This document shows positions 32,220 through 41,138 of a DNA stretch of 45,468 bases, one piece after another. The stretch is from NCBI GenBank assembly GCA_964463485.1, contig CAYXDO010000085.1, positions 1-45,468 on the forward strand, given 5' to 3'. Made by a program: the position numbers and the translations under genes. The notes under the pieces were generated by a model. The model was not told the origin of the DNA. It did not search any database and worked only from the letters and a program-made list of their open reading frames with translations. Source of the stretch: CAYXDO01 sp964463485 (GTDB lineage: Bacteria; Myxococcota; Kuafuiibacteriia; Kuafuiibacteriales; Kuafuiibacteriaceae). Each line of letters begins with the position of its first letter. The first letter of the stretch is position 1.

Positions 32220-34247
32220 ATGGCTGAGCTTCGGCCCTACCCCCTCCCGGCCCTGCTTCGCCGCGCTCTGGCAGAGCTCGACACGGGCTCCGTGTTCGAC
32301 CTGCCGCTCGACAAGTGCTCGTTGGGCGACACGACTCATGACCTCTCGGTTCGATTTCACGACCAACGCGCCAGCACACCGCTCGGGCCCGCTGCCGGTC
32401 CCCACTCTCAAATGGCCCAGAACATCGCCCTCTCGTGGCTCGCGGGTTCTCGAATCATCGAGCTGAAGACCGTCCAAATCAACGATCGGCTTCAGATCCC
32501 GCGACCCTGCATCGACATGCAGACGGTCGGCTATAACGTGGAGTGGTCTCAGGAGCTGCGACTCGAAGAGTCTCTGGAGGAGTACATCAAAGGCGCCGTC
32601 CTCGTTCGCGCGCTCGCCGAGAAGCTGCACGTCTCGCGCGAGAATGCCCAGACGGTCTTCGACATGAGCGTCGGCTATGGCCTCGAAGGCATCAAGTCGG
32701 ACCGGGTGCGAGCTTTCATGAACGGCATGAAAGACGCCTCGCAGGTACTGTCGAAGCTCCGCTCCGAGCTCTCCGGCGACCTCGCCTGGGTTCGCGACCT
32801 CGACCTCGATCCGCGGCTCTCGAAGACACTCACTCTGAGTACCTTCCACGGCTGCCCACCTGACGAGATCGAGCGGATCCTCGAATTCTTGCTCGAATCC
32901 GGAGGCCTCCACTGCATCGTGAAGCTCAATCCGACGCTGCTCGGACCGGAGAGACTTCGCGGCCTATTGAACGACACGCTGGGTTACGACGACGTCCACG
33001 TCCCCGACTCGGCGTTCGAACGCGACACCCGCTGGAATCAGGCCGTCGAGCTCGTCGATCGCCTCGGCAACAAAGCCAAGACCCTCGGACTCGGCTTTGG
33101 CGTGAAGTTCTCGAACACGCTGATCGTCGAAAATCGGCGGGCGTTTTTTCCCAAGACCGAAAAAGAGATGTACCTGTCAGGCGCGCCGCTCCACGTGCTC
33201 GCCATGAGCCTCGTGGCCAAGCTCCGTGAGACCTTCGGCGATCGCTTCCCCATATCCTTTTCTGCTGGCATCGACGCCAAGAATTTCGCCGAGTCGGTCG
33301 CGCTCGGGCTCGTGCCAGTCACCGTTTGCAGCGACCTCCTCAAGCCTGGCGGTTACGGTCGCACCAAGAGTTACTTCAAGGACCTCGCCCGGCGCATGGA
33401 CGCCGCCGGCGCGAACACCATCGATGACTTCGTCATCCGAGCCTTTGGTCATGCTCCGGCCGCCCTGGCCCGAGCCGCCGGCCTCGACGCGTCCACCGCG
33501 GAGGCTCTTGCCAAGCTCCCCCCTGGGCGTCTGGCGGATTTGCTTCACCCCAACGTGTCGACGCGGTGGGTCTCCGAGGCTCGCCTCCTCAACACTCAGA
33601 CCTATTTGGATCGCATCGTACGCGACCCCGCCTACTCGAAATCCAGGAACGCAAAGGTACCCAAGAAGATCGGCCGGAAGCTCGTTCTCTTCGACTGCCT
33701 GACTTGCGACAAATGTATTCCAGTTTGCCCGAACGACGCCAACTTCGCCTTCACGCTGCCGATCCAGGAGGTGCCGATCACCAAGCTGGTGCCGACGGAG
33801 CAAGGGTTCGTGGCGGAAGGCTGCGGCACACACGCGATCAAAGAGAAGCACCAGCTCGCCAACTTCGCCGACTTCTGCAACGAGTGCGGTAACTGCGACA
33901 TTTTCTGCCCAGAAGACGGCGGTCCCTACGCGATCAAACCGAGATTCTTCGGCCGTCGGTCCGACTTCGACCAAATGAAGCACCTGGACGGGTTCTTTGT
34001 CTCGAAATCGACGATCAATGGGCGCTTTGGCCGGGCCGAGTACGAGCTCGAGGGGAGCGGCGCGCGGGTGCGATACTCAGGGCCCGGCTTTCGAATCGAG
34101 CTCGACCCGACCGACCCGGCCCGCACGGCCACCGGTGAGGCCGAGGGCGAGGTCGACCTGACTTACCTTTTGATCATGGACGAGGTACGTCGAGCCGTCC
34201 TGGCTGAGGACTCGGTGAATTACGTGAAGGTGCTCGCCGAGAGCTAA
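32220..34247 (+). CDS. ygfK: YgfK-like iron-sulfur protein lacking the flavoprotein module
   Basis: The 675-residue protein matches E. coli YgfK (about 1,030 residues) at both ends. The N-terminal ~430 residues form the TIM-barrel-like part (TPLGPAAGPHSQMAQNIALS, GSRIIELKTVQINDRL, LTLSTFHGCPPDEIERI, CIVKLNPTLLG, CSDLLKPGGYGR). The C-terminal part has two 4Fe-4S motifs, CLTCDKCIPVCP (~492-503) and CNECGNCDIFCP (~552-563), like YgfK's tail. The GltD-like FAD/NAD(P) domain that should lie between is absent, with only ~60 residues there. YgfK, annotated as a putative selenate reductase subunit, has been tied to anaerobic purine catabolism; the missing flavin domain means a partner must supply electrons. 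No such partner is adjacent. Confidence 0.85.
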   Translation: MAELRPYPLPALLRRALAELDTGSVFDLPLDKCSLGDTTHDLSVRFHDQRASTPLGPAAGPHSQMAQNIALSWLAGSRIIELKTVQINDRLQIPRPCIDMQTVGYNVEWSQELRLEESLEEYIKGAVLVRALAEKLHVSRENAQTVFDMSVGYGLEGIKSDRVRAFMNGMKDASQVLSKLRSELSGDLAWVRDLDLDPRLSKTLTLSTFHGCPPDEIERILEFLLESGGLHCIVKLNPTLLGPERLRGLLNDTLGYDDVHVPDSAFERDTRWNQAVELVDRLGNKAKTLGLGFGVKFSNTLIVENRRAFFPKTEKEMYLSGAPLHVLAMSLVAKLRETFGDRFPISFSAGIDAKNFAESVALGLVPVTVCSDLLKPGGYGRTKSYFKDLARRMDAAGANTIDDFVIRAFGHAPAALARAAGLDASTAEALAKLPPGRLADLLHPNVSTRWVSEARLLNTQTYLDRIVRDPAYSKSRNAKVPKKIGRKLVLFDCLTCDKCIPVCPNDANFAFTLPIQEVPITKLVPTEQGFVAEGCGTHAIKEKHQLANFADFCNECGNCDIFCPEDGGPYAIKPRFFGRRSDFDQMKHLDGFFVSKSTINGRFGRAEYELEGSGARVRYSGPGFRIELDPTDPARTATGEAEGEVDLTYLLIMDEVRRAVLAEDSVNYVKVLAES

Positions 34248-34282
34248 TTTCGCAGCGTCCGGATCGAAGCCCGGGATCGAAC

Positions 34283-34861
34283 TCACTCGCGATATTTTCT
34301 CGGCACGCCGTACCTCGACGCATCGTCGTCGAGCATCTGGAAGGTCCCGTCGAGCAGCTCGAGCTGCGCCTTCTTCGCGTCGAGCTTGGCGAGCTCTACG
34401 TTGTCCGCCACCGTGTCCGAGCTCTGGAGCTTCCTCATCTCGTCTTCGACCGCGCTCCTCATCGACTTGACCCGTCGAAACTGATGTTGCCACCAGCTGG
34501 TACTTTGGCCGCCGAAGACGTCGACGCCCTCCTTGCCAGCAGGCTTGAGCGGCTGCGCTTTGGTCCCATGCTTCTCGAGCGACGCCACCATCGCTTCGAA
34601 GTCGGCCCCGAGAATGACGTCGCGCTCGATCCTCACGACGGGAATGCCGCGCGCATGAGGCGCGGTTTGCCGCATCGCCTCTCGGTTGGCGGGCTGATCG
34701 ATGTCCAAGAACGAATAGGGGACCCGATTCAGATCGAGAAAAGACTTCACCATCTGGCACGGACCACACCACGACGCCCCGAACACCACGACCTCGGGCG
34801 GTCCGGCGAAGGCATCGAACGCGATGAACGAAGTGAGCACGAGCGCTGCAACGCGAAGCAT
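34283..34861 (-). CDS. Periplasmic thioredoxin/glutaredoxin-fold protein
   Basis: The 192-residue protein has a cleavable signal (LTSFIAFDAFA), then EVVVFGASWCGPCQMVKSFL with a CGPC redox motif and IPVVRIERDVILG with the cis-Pro of the fold (residues ~20-95). The segment after ~100 is not thioredoxin-like: a Trp-rich stretch (STSWWQHQF) and a charged helical tail (VEDEMRKLQ...LAKLDAKKAQLELL). It is thus an exported thiol oxidoreductase with an extra C-terminal helical domain. Targets are unknown; the many Cys-rich exported proteins nearby are possible ones. It is convergent with the YgfK-like gene. Confidence 0.8.
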   Translation of the reverse strand: MLRVAALVLTSFIAFDAFAGPPEVVVFGASWCGPCQMVKSFLDLNRVPYSFLDIDQPANREAMRQTAPHARGIPVVRIERDVILGADFEAMVASLEKHGTKAQPLKPAGKEGVDVFGGQSTSWWQHQFRRVKSMRSAVEDEMRKLQSSDTVADNVELAKLDAKKAQLELLDGTFQMLDDDASRYGVPRKYRE

Positions 34862-34949
34862 CCCTGCATGCTATCGCAAGAGCGACGCAAGCCCAAGACG
34901 CAGAGCCTAACTATCGGCAAGGCGATCGGCGACGCGATCGGTGGCAGTT

Positions 34950-36476
34950 TCAAACGGCCGCGAACAAATCGCCCACTGCGTCGGTTCCGAGGTCGGTGAC
35001 GCGGAGCACCTCGTCGGCGAATCGTTCCAGCGTCTCCGCGCGGTGGCTCATACCCACGTTCACGAGCACACCTCGAATCTGAAAAGCGTGTCGCTTTCGT
35101 TCGATCGACAGGCGCTCCAGCAACTCAGCCGACACGGAGGCCTCGCCGTCGGTGATGAATACGATGTCGCCCCGACGGTGCTTGCCTTCGGTGACCGCGT
35201 CGGTGGCTCTCGAGAGCGGACCCTCGAAGTCGGTCCCGCCCCCCGGAAAATGCTCCGCGAAGCGAAGGACCTCCTCGGACCTCACTCGGCCCCGCCCTGC
35301 GCTCACCGGCCCTCGCTCGAGGAGCTCGAACTCCGCCATTTGCCCGGCGTCCGAGAATACGATCGCCAAACATGCCCGCCGCTCTCGGCGGGCGATCTCC
35401 ATCAGCGTCAGCGCCACCGCCTTTGCCCAGATCTCCTTGCTCCCGTGCATGGACCCGCTGCCATCCACACACACCACGATCGGCCCGCGTGTAGCGTGCG
35501 CGATGAGCTCGTACTGGAGCAACTCACCTTCGGCGAGCTTTCTCAGAAAATCGAGGTGGAGCGCGTGACGGAGTTTGGGGAGCCCCACGAGCTCCGAGGG
35601 GAGCAACCGATCGAGGTCGCGGCCTGTCGTGACCGCGTGGACCTCCTGCTGCGCCTTTGGGATCCGGCCCCGCCTCGCCGCGAACGCCACCTCTCGGAGC
35701 GCCCCGGTGAGCTGGGCGAGCAGCTTGAGCTTCTTCGAGCGCATCAGCCGGTCACCGAGCTCCAGGCTGGCGTCGGTGTCCTTCCGATCGAGCTCTCCCG
35801 CGCCCAACCCGAGGCCACGGACCGTCGAGCTCGCCTCGTCCATCTCCTTGGGCATGAGTGCGACTTTTCGCTCGATCAGCTCGTCCATCTCGTCGGGCAA
35901 GTTGGCCAAGTGCTCGAGCTGCTCTTTCCGCGCCCTCGATATCTTCGACTGAAGCGACTCGACTTCCCCATCCAGAGTCGCCTTCAGGTTAGGGCGCTCT
36001 TCCTCCGAGATCGCACCCTCGGGCAGCTCCGTCAGGGCCTCGAGCTCGGCGATGAGTTGTGTCAGCCGATCTTCGTCTTCGGCGATGTCCGCGATGCGTT
36101 GCAGAGCCCGTCCATCGACGCGCCGCTCCTTGGAAATCGCCAGGAGCACCCGGTCGAAGAGCGGCCCCAACGCAGCCGCGGTTCGAGCTTCGTCAAGCTG
36201 AGTTTGTTCCTTCAGCTCGGCCAAGCCATGACTCGCGAGGACGATCTTCACCAGGTGCCGATGGAACAAGACCGCTGGGCTCACCTCTCGCTCCGACCGT
36301 AGCTCGACGTTGAGCTTGAACAACACCGAGAACAAGTCACCCATGAGGTGACGTGCATTTGGCAGGATCGGCAACGCGCGGGACATCGAGGTCTCGAGCC
36401 GGGGCTCGGACCTCAATACGCGCAAGAACACGTCGCGGTCGTACCCATCCGCGACGATCGTCTCGAGTTGGGCCAT
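34950..36476 (-). CDS. ViaA-like VWA-domain protein
   Basis: The ATG at 36476 overlaps the stop of the MoxR gene by one base, so I reject the 110 extra residues of the open frame. The 508-residue protein is helical to about residue 320 with ViaA-like segments (LHLDFLRKLAEGELLQYEL), then a VWA domain with a complete MIDAS site: VCVDGSGSMHG (338-342), GGGTDFEGPL and FITDGEA. In E. coli ViaA works with the RavA ATPase in handling respiratory Fe-S complexes and in stress; here both genes are coupled, as in that pair. The VWA domain binds a divalent cation and partner proteins. The client is not inferable. Confidence 0.8.
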   Translation of the reverse strand: MAQLETIVADGYDRDVFLRVLRSEPRLETSMSRALPILPNARHLMGDLFSVLFKLNVELRSEREVSPAVLFHRHLVKIVLASHGLAELKEQTQLDEARTAAALGPLFDRVLLAISKERRVDGRALQRIADIAEDEDRLTQLIAELEALTELPEGAISEEERPNLKATLDGEVESLQSKISRARKEQLEHLANLPDEMDELIERKVALMPKEMDEASSTVRGLGLGAGELDRKDTDASLELGDRLMRSKKLKLLAQLTGALREVAFAARRGRIPKAQQEVHAVTTGRDLDRLLPSELVGLPKLRHALHLDFLRKLAEGELLQYELIAHATRGPIVVCVDGSGSMHGSKEIWAKAVALTLMEIARRERRACLAIVFSDAGQMAEFELLERGPVSAGRGRVRSEEVLRFAEHFPGGGTDFEGPLSRATDAVTEGKHRRGDIVFITDGEASVSAELLERLSIERKRHAFQIRGVLVNVGMSHRAETLERFADEVLRVTDLGTDAVGDLFAAV

Positions 36477-37600
36477 CAGTTCTGCGCCTTCAAGAGGCTT
36501 CTCGAGAGCTCCACCAGCTCGGCATACATTTCGGCCAGGCGCGACGTGAACCGTCCGCGCTCTTTCGCGTTTTCTTCGATGGTGCGAGCGCGCCGCTCGA
36601 GGTCCTTGAGCTTGGTGTGCGCCTCGAGCACCGCTCGGCTCTTCGACTGTCCGTCCGGCCAAGGCCGTCGCGCGTAGGCCTCGATCTCTCTCGCCTGCTC
36701 GAGCAGCTTCTTCAGCTCCTCGTCGAAGCCCGTCGCGACCTTCGCCAGCACCGTCGAGACTTTGGAACGATCTTCCGGGTCCGTCCACAAGACGTGCTCG
36801 AGCCACCGGAGCTCGCCGGTGGTCGCTCGGTCTCTTCCCTCCAGCAAGGTAGCCGCTCGAATCACCGACAGCGCCTGGCGATAACGACGGTCCGAAGCGA
36901 TGACACCCTCCGCGTTCAAAAGCCGCCGAATCTCGATGATGTCGGCGATGACTCCGTCGGGGATGGCGATGCGCTCCACCTGCTCGAACAAGGACGCGAG
37001 ATCGGCCGCCGAGAGTATGGCTCTAGGTTGCGGGCTCTCCGGCAGCGTGAGGAGCTTCGCGAAGCGATGGTCGCGCTCGATGTAACTCACGGTGAAGCGC
37101 AGCAGGAACCGATCGAAGAGCGCACCGAGCTCGTCTTCCTCCGGGATCTCGTTCGAGGCCGCCACCAAGGTCAATAGCGGTACGTCGATGACTCGTGTGC
37201 CTTGATGAAATCGCCGCTCGTTCATCACCGTGAGCAGTGAGTTCAGAATCGCTGAGTTCGCCTTCCAGACCTCGTCCAAAAAAGCGATCTCGGCCTCCGG
37301 GAGCTTGCCGAAGGTCACCCGCTCGTACCGGCCGTCCTCGAGCGCGGGCAGGCTCACGGGCCCGAAGATCTCTTCAGGCGTGGTGAATTTGGTGAGGAGC
37401 CACTCGAAGCCGCGCTTGCCTTCTAGACGTCGCACCAGCTCGCGAGCCAACATGGACTTCGCCGTCCCCGGAGGTCCGAGCAGCAACACGTGTTGCCGCG
37501 AGAGCAGCGCCAGGAGCAGCCCGTCCACCACTTCGTCACGTTCGACAAAGGCAGCCCGCAACTCCGCGCGGACCGCCAGCAGCCGGTCTCGGGTTGTCAT
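36476..37600 (-). CDS. MoxR-family AAA+ ATPase, RavA-like
   Basis: The 374-residue protein has Walker A GPPGTAKS (42-49), Walker B IAFLDE (105-110) with VWKANSAILNSLLTVMNERR, sensor-1 AASNE (Asn150) and an Arg finger near FDRFLLRF. The sequence LLTKFTTPEEIFGPVSL is typical of the RavA branch of MoxR. The C-terminal part is helical (KLLEQAREIEAYARRPWPDG; LKDLERRARTIEENA) but shorter than E. coli RavA, so part of the LARA-like domain is missing or changed. It remodels protein complexes using ATP, together with the coupled VWA protein. It is divergent from the CBS-pair gene. Confidence 0.85.
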   Translation of the reverse strand: MTTRDRLLAVRAELRAAFVERDEVVDGLLLALLSRQHVLLLGPPGTAKSMLARELVRRLEGKRGFEWLLTKFTTPEEIFGPVSLPALEDGRYERVTFGKLPEAEIAFLDEVWKANSAILNSLLTVMNERRFHQGTRVIDVPLLTLVAASNEIPEEDELGALFDRFLLRFTVSYIERDHRFAKLLTLPESPQPRAILSAADLASLFEQVERIAIPDGVIADIIEIRRLLNAEGVIASDRRYRQALSVIRAATLLEGRDRATTGELRWLEHVLWTDPEDRSKVSTVLAKVATGFDEELKKLLEQAREIEAYARRPWPDGQSKSRAVLEAHTKLKDLERRARTIEENAKERGRFTSRLAEMYAELVELSRSLLKAQN

Positions 37601-37709
37601 GCGAGGATTGTAGCGCGCTCGCGCGACCCCATTTCACGAAAAAAATGCGCCGCCTCGCTCCCGTCAGAGAACCGCCTGGCGTGGATCGTTTCTTGAGAGT
37701 CATTCGGGT

Positions 37710-38162
37710 ATGAAAGTCCGGGATATCTGCACGCGACAGGTCGTCACCATGTTCGACGACGGCACCGTCCTCGATGCCGCTCGACTCATGCGAGCCCATC
37801 ACGTGGGCGACGTCATCGTTCTTCGCGCGCCTGACGAGAGTCCCATCGGCATCGTGACCGACCGCGACATCGTCGTGGGCGCGGTCGCGCTGGGCGTCAG
37901 CGACCTCGCGTCGATCTTCGTACGCGACCTGATCACACGCGACCTCGTCACCGTGAATGACGACGACGACGTCTTCACGGCGATGGAAATCATGTGGCCG
38001 CACGGCGTCCGACGGATCCCGGTGCTTGGGGCGGACGGGCGCCTGAGCGGAATTCTCACTTATGACGACCTGGTCCATCGAATTTCCGAGCAGCTCGCCG
38101 ACTTGACCCGCACGGTGAAGAGGCAGGTTGAACGCGAGAAGGCTTTGCGCGTAGGGACCTAG
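37710..38162 (+). CDS. CBS-domain-pair protein
   Basis: The 150-residue protein consists of two CBS motifs (MKVRDICTRQVVTMFDDGTV..VIVLRAPDESPIGIVTDRDI and VRDLITRDLVTVNDDDDVF..IPVLGADGRLSGILTYDDL) and a short charged tail. CBS pairs sense adenosine nucleotides or other ligands and regulate partners. No effector domain is fused. The aquaporin-family gene follows 50-90 bp later on the same strand and may be its partner, though the spacing allows a separate promoter. Confidence 0.9.
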   Translation: MKVRDICTRQVVTMFDDGTVLDAARLMRAHHVGDVIVLRAPDESPIGIVTDRDIVVGAVALGVSDLASIFVRDLITRDLVTVNDDDDVFTAMEIMWPHGVRRIPVLGADGRLSGILTYDDLVHRISEQLADLTRTVKRQVEREKALRVGT

Positions 38163-38214
38163 AGTCCCAAGGGTTTAGTGCGGGTCCGGAGGCCTTGGAG
38201 GTCGTGCCTCGGCC

Positions 38215-39033
38215 TTGACCCGCGGGAGGGAGTCGCACCAAGATCCGCACGTGCCCGAGCTCTCCCTGCGCCAAGCGCTCGTGCGCCATTGGCCTGAGTA
38301 CCTCATGGAAGGCGCGCTGATCGGCGTGCTGATGATTTCGATCGGAGGCGCCGTCACTCTCTTCGAGTACCCAAGAAGCCCAGCCTTCCACCTCGTGCCG
38401 AGCGACGTGGCACGGCGCTGTCTGATCGCCGCGATCGTGGGCGTGACGGTGACCGCCCTCGTCTATTCGCCTTGGGGTCAGCGAACCGGTGCACACATGA
38501 ATCCGGCGGTGACTCTCGCGTTTCTCGGGCTCGCCAAAGTGAGTCGATGGGACGCGGTCTTTTACATCGTGTCCCAGTTTGCCGGCGGGTTGGTGGGTGT
38601 GGTGCTCGTGTCCGCGGTGTTTGGAGCTGCATTCACCGAGGCCCCGGTCGCCTACGCGAAGACGCTACCGGGCCTTGGCGGCACGTCGCTGTCGTTCTTC
38701 GCGGAGCTCGTGATCGCGGCGTGTTTGATGCTCACGATCCTGGAGTTTGCGAATTCGAAGCGTGCGCGCTGGACCGGCGTCGCCGTCGGGGCACTCATCG
38801 CAGCGGCCATCGCGCTCGAGGCGCCGATCTCAGGGATGAGTATCAACCCAGCCCGAACGTTCGCCTCGGCGGCTCCGGTGATGGCCTGGGACCACCTGTG
38901 GCTGTATTTCGTCGCGCCTGTGCTCGGCACACTCCTAGGTGCGCAGATCTTCAATGCGCTCGGTCGCCGGGCTCGCTGCGCCAAGCTTCACCACGCCCAC
39001 GGCGTTCGCTGTATCCACTGCCAGGCGCCCTGA
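38215..39033 (+). CDS. Aquaporin/glycerol-facilitator (MIP) family channel
   Basis: The two NPA-type motifs are visible, HMNPAVT and SINPARTF, in six membrane helices spread over about 230 residues. The TTG at 38215 is the longest start; the GTG at 38251 (VPELSLRQAL) is equally plausible and gives a better-looking N-terminus, so the start is uncertain. The protein conducts water or small neutral solutes. The C-terminal tail, CAKLHHAHGVRCIHCQ, is Cys/His-rich, unusual for the family, and could bind a metal. It follows the CBS gene on the same strand. Confidence 0.85.
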   Translation: MTRGRESHQDPHVPELSLRQALVRHWPEYLMEGALIGVLMISIGGAVTLFEYPRSPAFHLVPSDVARRCLIAAIVGVTVTALVYSPWGQRTGAHMNPAVTLAFLGLAKVSRWDAVFYIVSQFAGGLVGVVLVSAVFGAAFTEAPVAYAKTLPGLGGTSLSFFAELVIAACLMLTILEFANSKRARWTGVAVGALIAAAIALEAPISGMSINPARTFASAAPVMAWDHLWLYFVAPVLGTLLGAQIFNALGRRARCAKLHHAHGVRCIHCQAP

Positions 39034-39051
39034 TCGCGGGGCGATCCAAAG

Positions 39052-40281
39052 CTAGTCCGCATGAGTCGATCCCATGAACTCACCTGAGGTTCGGTTGTGG
39101 CTGTCGGGTGCGAATTTCCGGCCAATCGCGTGCCCGTGCTCGTCGAACAGCCGTGGATTGTTGACGTCGGTGATCGGACCCTTCTTGGCCATGTCGGTGC
39201 GGTGATAGCGAGATCCGAAGGCGAGGGCGATGGGGCGATCTCGTCGGGTGTCGTTCGTGCCGCGAAAGTACGAGACAGTCGCCAAGGACCCGCCGTGCGT
39301 TCCTGCCCAACTCGCTACTGCGCTCTCGCTCCCGTACAAGCTGTCCAGAAGCTCGAGGGAGTCGGCCCGGAGGCCCGACCCATCTTCGTGGGCGGCGATG
39401 GCCCGCGCGATCGCCGCGCCTCCGCCCGAGTGGGCGGAGACCACGAATTTCGCCACCGAAGTGACTCCGACCGAAGCGAGCGCGTCGCTGGTGGTTCGAG
39501 CCTGTGAGGAGACGTTGCCCCAGTTCGTTTGATACGCGCCGCGATTGGGTGGAGCGTTCGCGCACTCGGGAAGCACGAAAATGATTTGTGGGTTCGAGGC
39601 CTGGAGCTCCCGGATGCGCGCTCCGGTCCCCGCTCCGTGTCCGAGGGGCTCCGCGACCGTGGAATTCCAACCGTGATAGTGAGTGTGGACGATTGCCGGT
39701 TTGCTCGCATCGAAGCCCGGAGCCATCACCACGAGGACCGGCTGATTTCCGTTGCCCAGCGATTGGATGGCGCTGACTCGCCCGCCCGCGGCGATGAGGT
39801 CTTTGTAGGCGCTCCTTGCGTTCACGATGGTGGCGCCCAGCCGCCTGTCTCCTGCTCGGCGGCTCGCCTGAAGCTGAGCGAGCCGTTCATCCGTCGTATT
39901 CGTGATGTCCGAGCTCGGCTTGTCGGCTGATTTCGGCGGGCTGTGGGTGGGCTCCTTGGCACTCAGCACGGCCTCGGCGAGCTCCACCGCCTCGCGCGAC
40001 ACGCCGTCCGACGCGCTTAGCCCCGAGCCAGCCTGGGCGGGTTGAGTCCCAAGGAACGCCCCGACCGCGGCGACACACGCGAAGGCCGCCGTGCCGATCG
40101 TGATTCCAAGCGTCGCCGCGCTCCTCGTCGAAAACGAAGCTCTCGGGAGGTCCGAGTCCCGATGGGCGGGCGGAGCGATCGTCCCTTCGAAGTGCGTGGG
40201 TGAGACTCCAGATGCCGCCGGAGTCCCAGTCGGCGTCGGTGGTCGATCGACGCCGACTCTGCCGGAGATTCTCAGCGACAT
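39052..40281 (-). CDS. Alpha/beta-hydrolase-like protein with MSLRISG leader
   Basis: The ATG at 40281 is chosen because the upstream 98 residues of the open frame are Arg-rich antisense and because this start is conserved in the duplicate at 41597. The 409-residue protein has a Pro/Thr-rich leader (to ~50), a hydrophobic segment at ~56-78 (TLGITIGTAAFACVAAVGAF), a linker, and a hydrolase-like domain from ~180: IVHTHYHGW, IIFVLPECAN, and the nucleophile elbow FVVSAHSGGG (Ser285). The acid and His of the triad are not certain. It is probably membrane-anchored or exported. Its first ~33 codons and upstream region are duplicated at 41493-41646. Confidence 0.7.
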   Translation of the reverse strand: MSLRISGRVGVDRPPTPTGTPAASGVSPTHFEGTIAPPAHRDSDLPRASFSTRSAATLGITIGTAAFACVAAVGAFLGTQPAQAGSGLSASDGVSREAVELAEAVLSAKEPTHSPPKSADKPSSDITNTTDERLAQLQASRRAGDRRLGATIVNARSAYKDLIAAGGRVSAIQSLGNGNQPVLVVMAPGFDASKPAIVHTHYHGWNSTVAEPLGHGAGTGARIRELQASNPQIIFVLPECANAPPNRGAYQTNWGNVSSQARTTSDALASVGVTSVAKFVVSAHSGGGAAIARAIAAHEDGSGLRADSLELLDSLYGSESAVASWAGTHGGSLATVSYFRGTNDTRRDRPIALAFGSRYHRTDMAKKGPITDVNNPRLFDEHGHAIGRKFAPDSHNRTSGEFMGSTHAD

Positions 40282-40328
40282 CGGACGGCCGTATTTGTCC
40301 CCGTGGAGCGTGCCCTGGCAAGTCCTAA
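40184..40328. repeat. Segmental duplication, copy A (hydrolase leader and upstream region)
   Basis: This stretch matches 41493-41646 with few substitutions and small indels, covering the first ~33 codons of the hydrolase and about 47 bp upstream of its ATG. The TTTAGGACT near the outer edge, read on the minus strand, is kept in both copies and may be a promoter element. Confidence 0.85.
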
Positions 40329-40530
40329 ATGCCTCGAGAGCTCCTGATTCGTACCATGACCGGACGCGTTGCTTTGGATTGCGCCGAAGGGTAGCGTGGA
40401 TCGAGAAAGGGACTTTCGGCGAGCTGAATTTACGACGCCATGCTCTCTGCCGTGCGGGCCATGCGAGCGTTGGACGAAGACGAGTCGAACCGAGGACCCT
40501 CATCGAGAGTTTGGCCAGCGAGGTCCGAGC

Positions 40531-40971
40531 ATGATTGTCACGCTTCCACGCCTGTTCGCCTTCGTCGCCGTCCAAGGGCTCATCTGGCCCCTGGCCTTGT
40601 GGCAGGCCTTCGAAGGTGGGTTTGACTGGTTCATGGTGTCGATTGCCGGTGCCCTTCTCTCGTTCCCCGGCGCGTTTTCGACGCGGCGCTCGGGGCCGGT
40701 CTTCGCTGCCGGCAGCATGGCCACCCTGGTCGCCGCACGGCTATTGCTCGCGCTCGACCCGGCCCTCCTCGAGCTGCCGACTTTCGCGATCGCCGTACTC
40801 ATCTCGCTTGGCTTTTCCGCCGCGGTCGAGTCACTCAGTGCCGCGAGGCCCTTGCGGTTCTTTCTCTGGAACTGGTTCCTGGGTTCGTTCTCGCTCGCCT
40901 CTCTCTTGGTCATTCTTCTTCTCTTCGAGGCCTTCGCGACCAAGTCCGACGTGATCTACGTGTTCTACTAA
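40531..40971 (+). CDS. Small four-helix membrane protein, unknown
   Basis: I chose the ATG at 40531 (MIVTLPRLFAFVAVQG) because the longer frame has no plausible start. The 146-residue protein has about four membrane helices with short loops: FAFVAVQGLIWPLALW, WFMVSIAGALLSFPGAF, LELPTFAIAVLISLGFSAAV and LGSFSLASLLVILLLF. No conserved motif is seen. It is divergent from the hydrolase gene. The intervening 40282-40530 shows nothing beyond the duplicated upstream region. The codon pattern is like the neighbours, so it looks real. Confidence 0.6.
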   Translation: MIVTLPRLFAFVAVQGLIWPLALWQAFEGGFDWFMVSIAGALLSFPGAFSTRRSGPVFAAGSMATLVAARLLLALDPALLELPTFAIAVLISLGFSAAVESLSAARPLRFFLWNWFLGSFSLASLLVILLLFEAFATKSDVIYVFY

Positions 40972-41065
40972 CACGTGCAGGAACTCGATGAGATTCAACG
41001 GGAAAGACGTCCGTGCTCCGCGCTTCGATCCGTGAGGAAGTGCGTACTCACCGGAACGGTCTCAG

Positions 41066-41138
41066 CCCAGCCCGGTCTTAGGCGAGCGTGATCGCCATTC
41101 ACCCACCAAACCCAAACGTGTGTGTCGAGCACGATCAC
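41066..41138 (-). pseudogene. vapC: Truncated PIN-domain toxin (vapC remnant)
   Basis: From a GTG at 41138, overlapping the stop expected for the antitoxin (GTGA), the frame reads VIVLDTHVWVWWVNGDHARL. This is the N-terminus of a VapC-type PIN nuclease, with the first catalytic Asp in LDTH. After about 22 residues the sequence leaves the family and a stop follows. The remaining PIN acidic residues are absent, so it cannot be an active toxin. Confidence 0.75.

Noticed and set aside
40445..40525. Possible tRNA on the minus strand (a GGTTCGACTC T-loop-like run)
   Set aside because: I could not form an acceptor stem, a D-arm or an anticodon stem around it.
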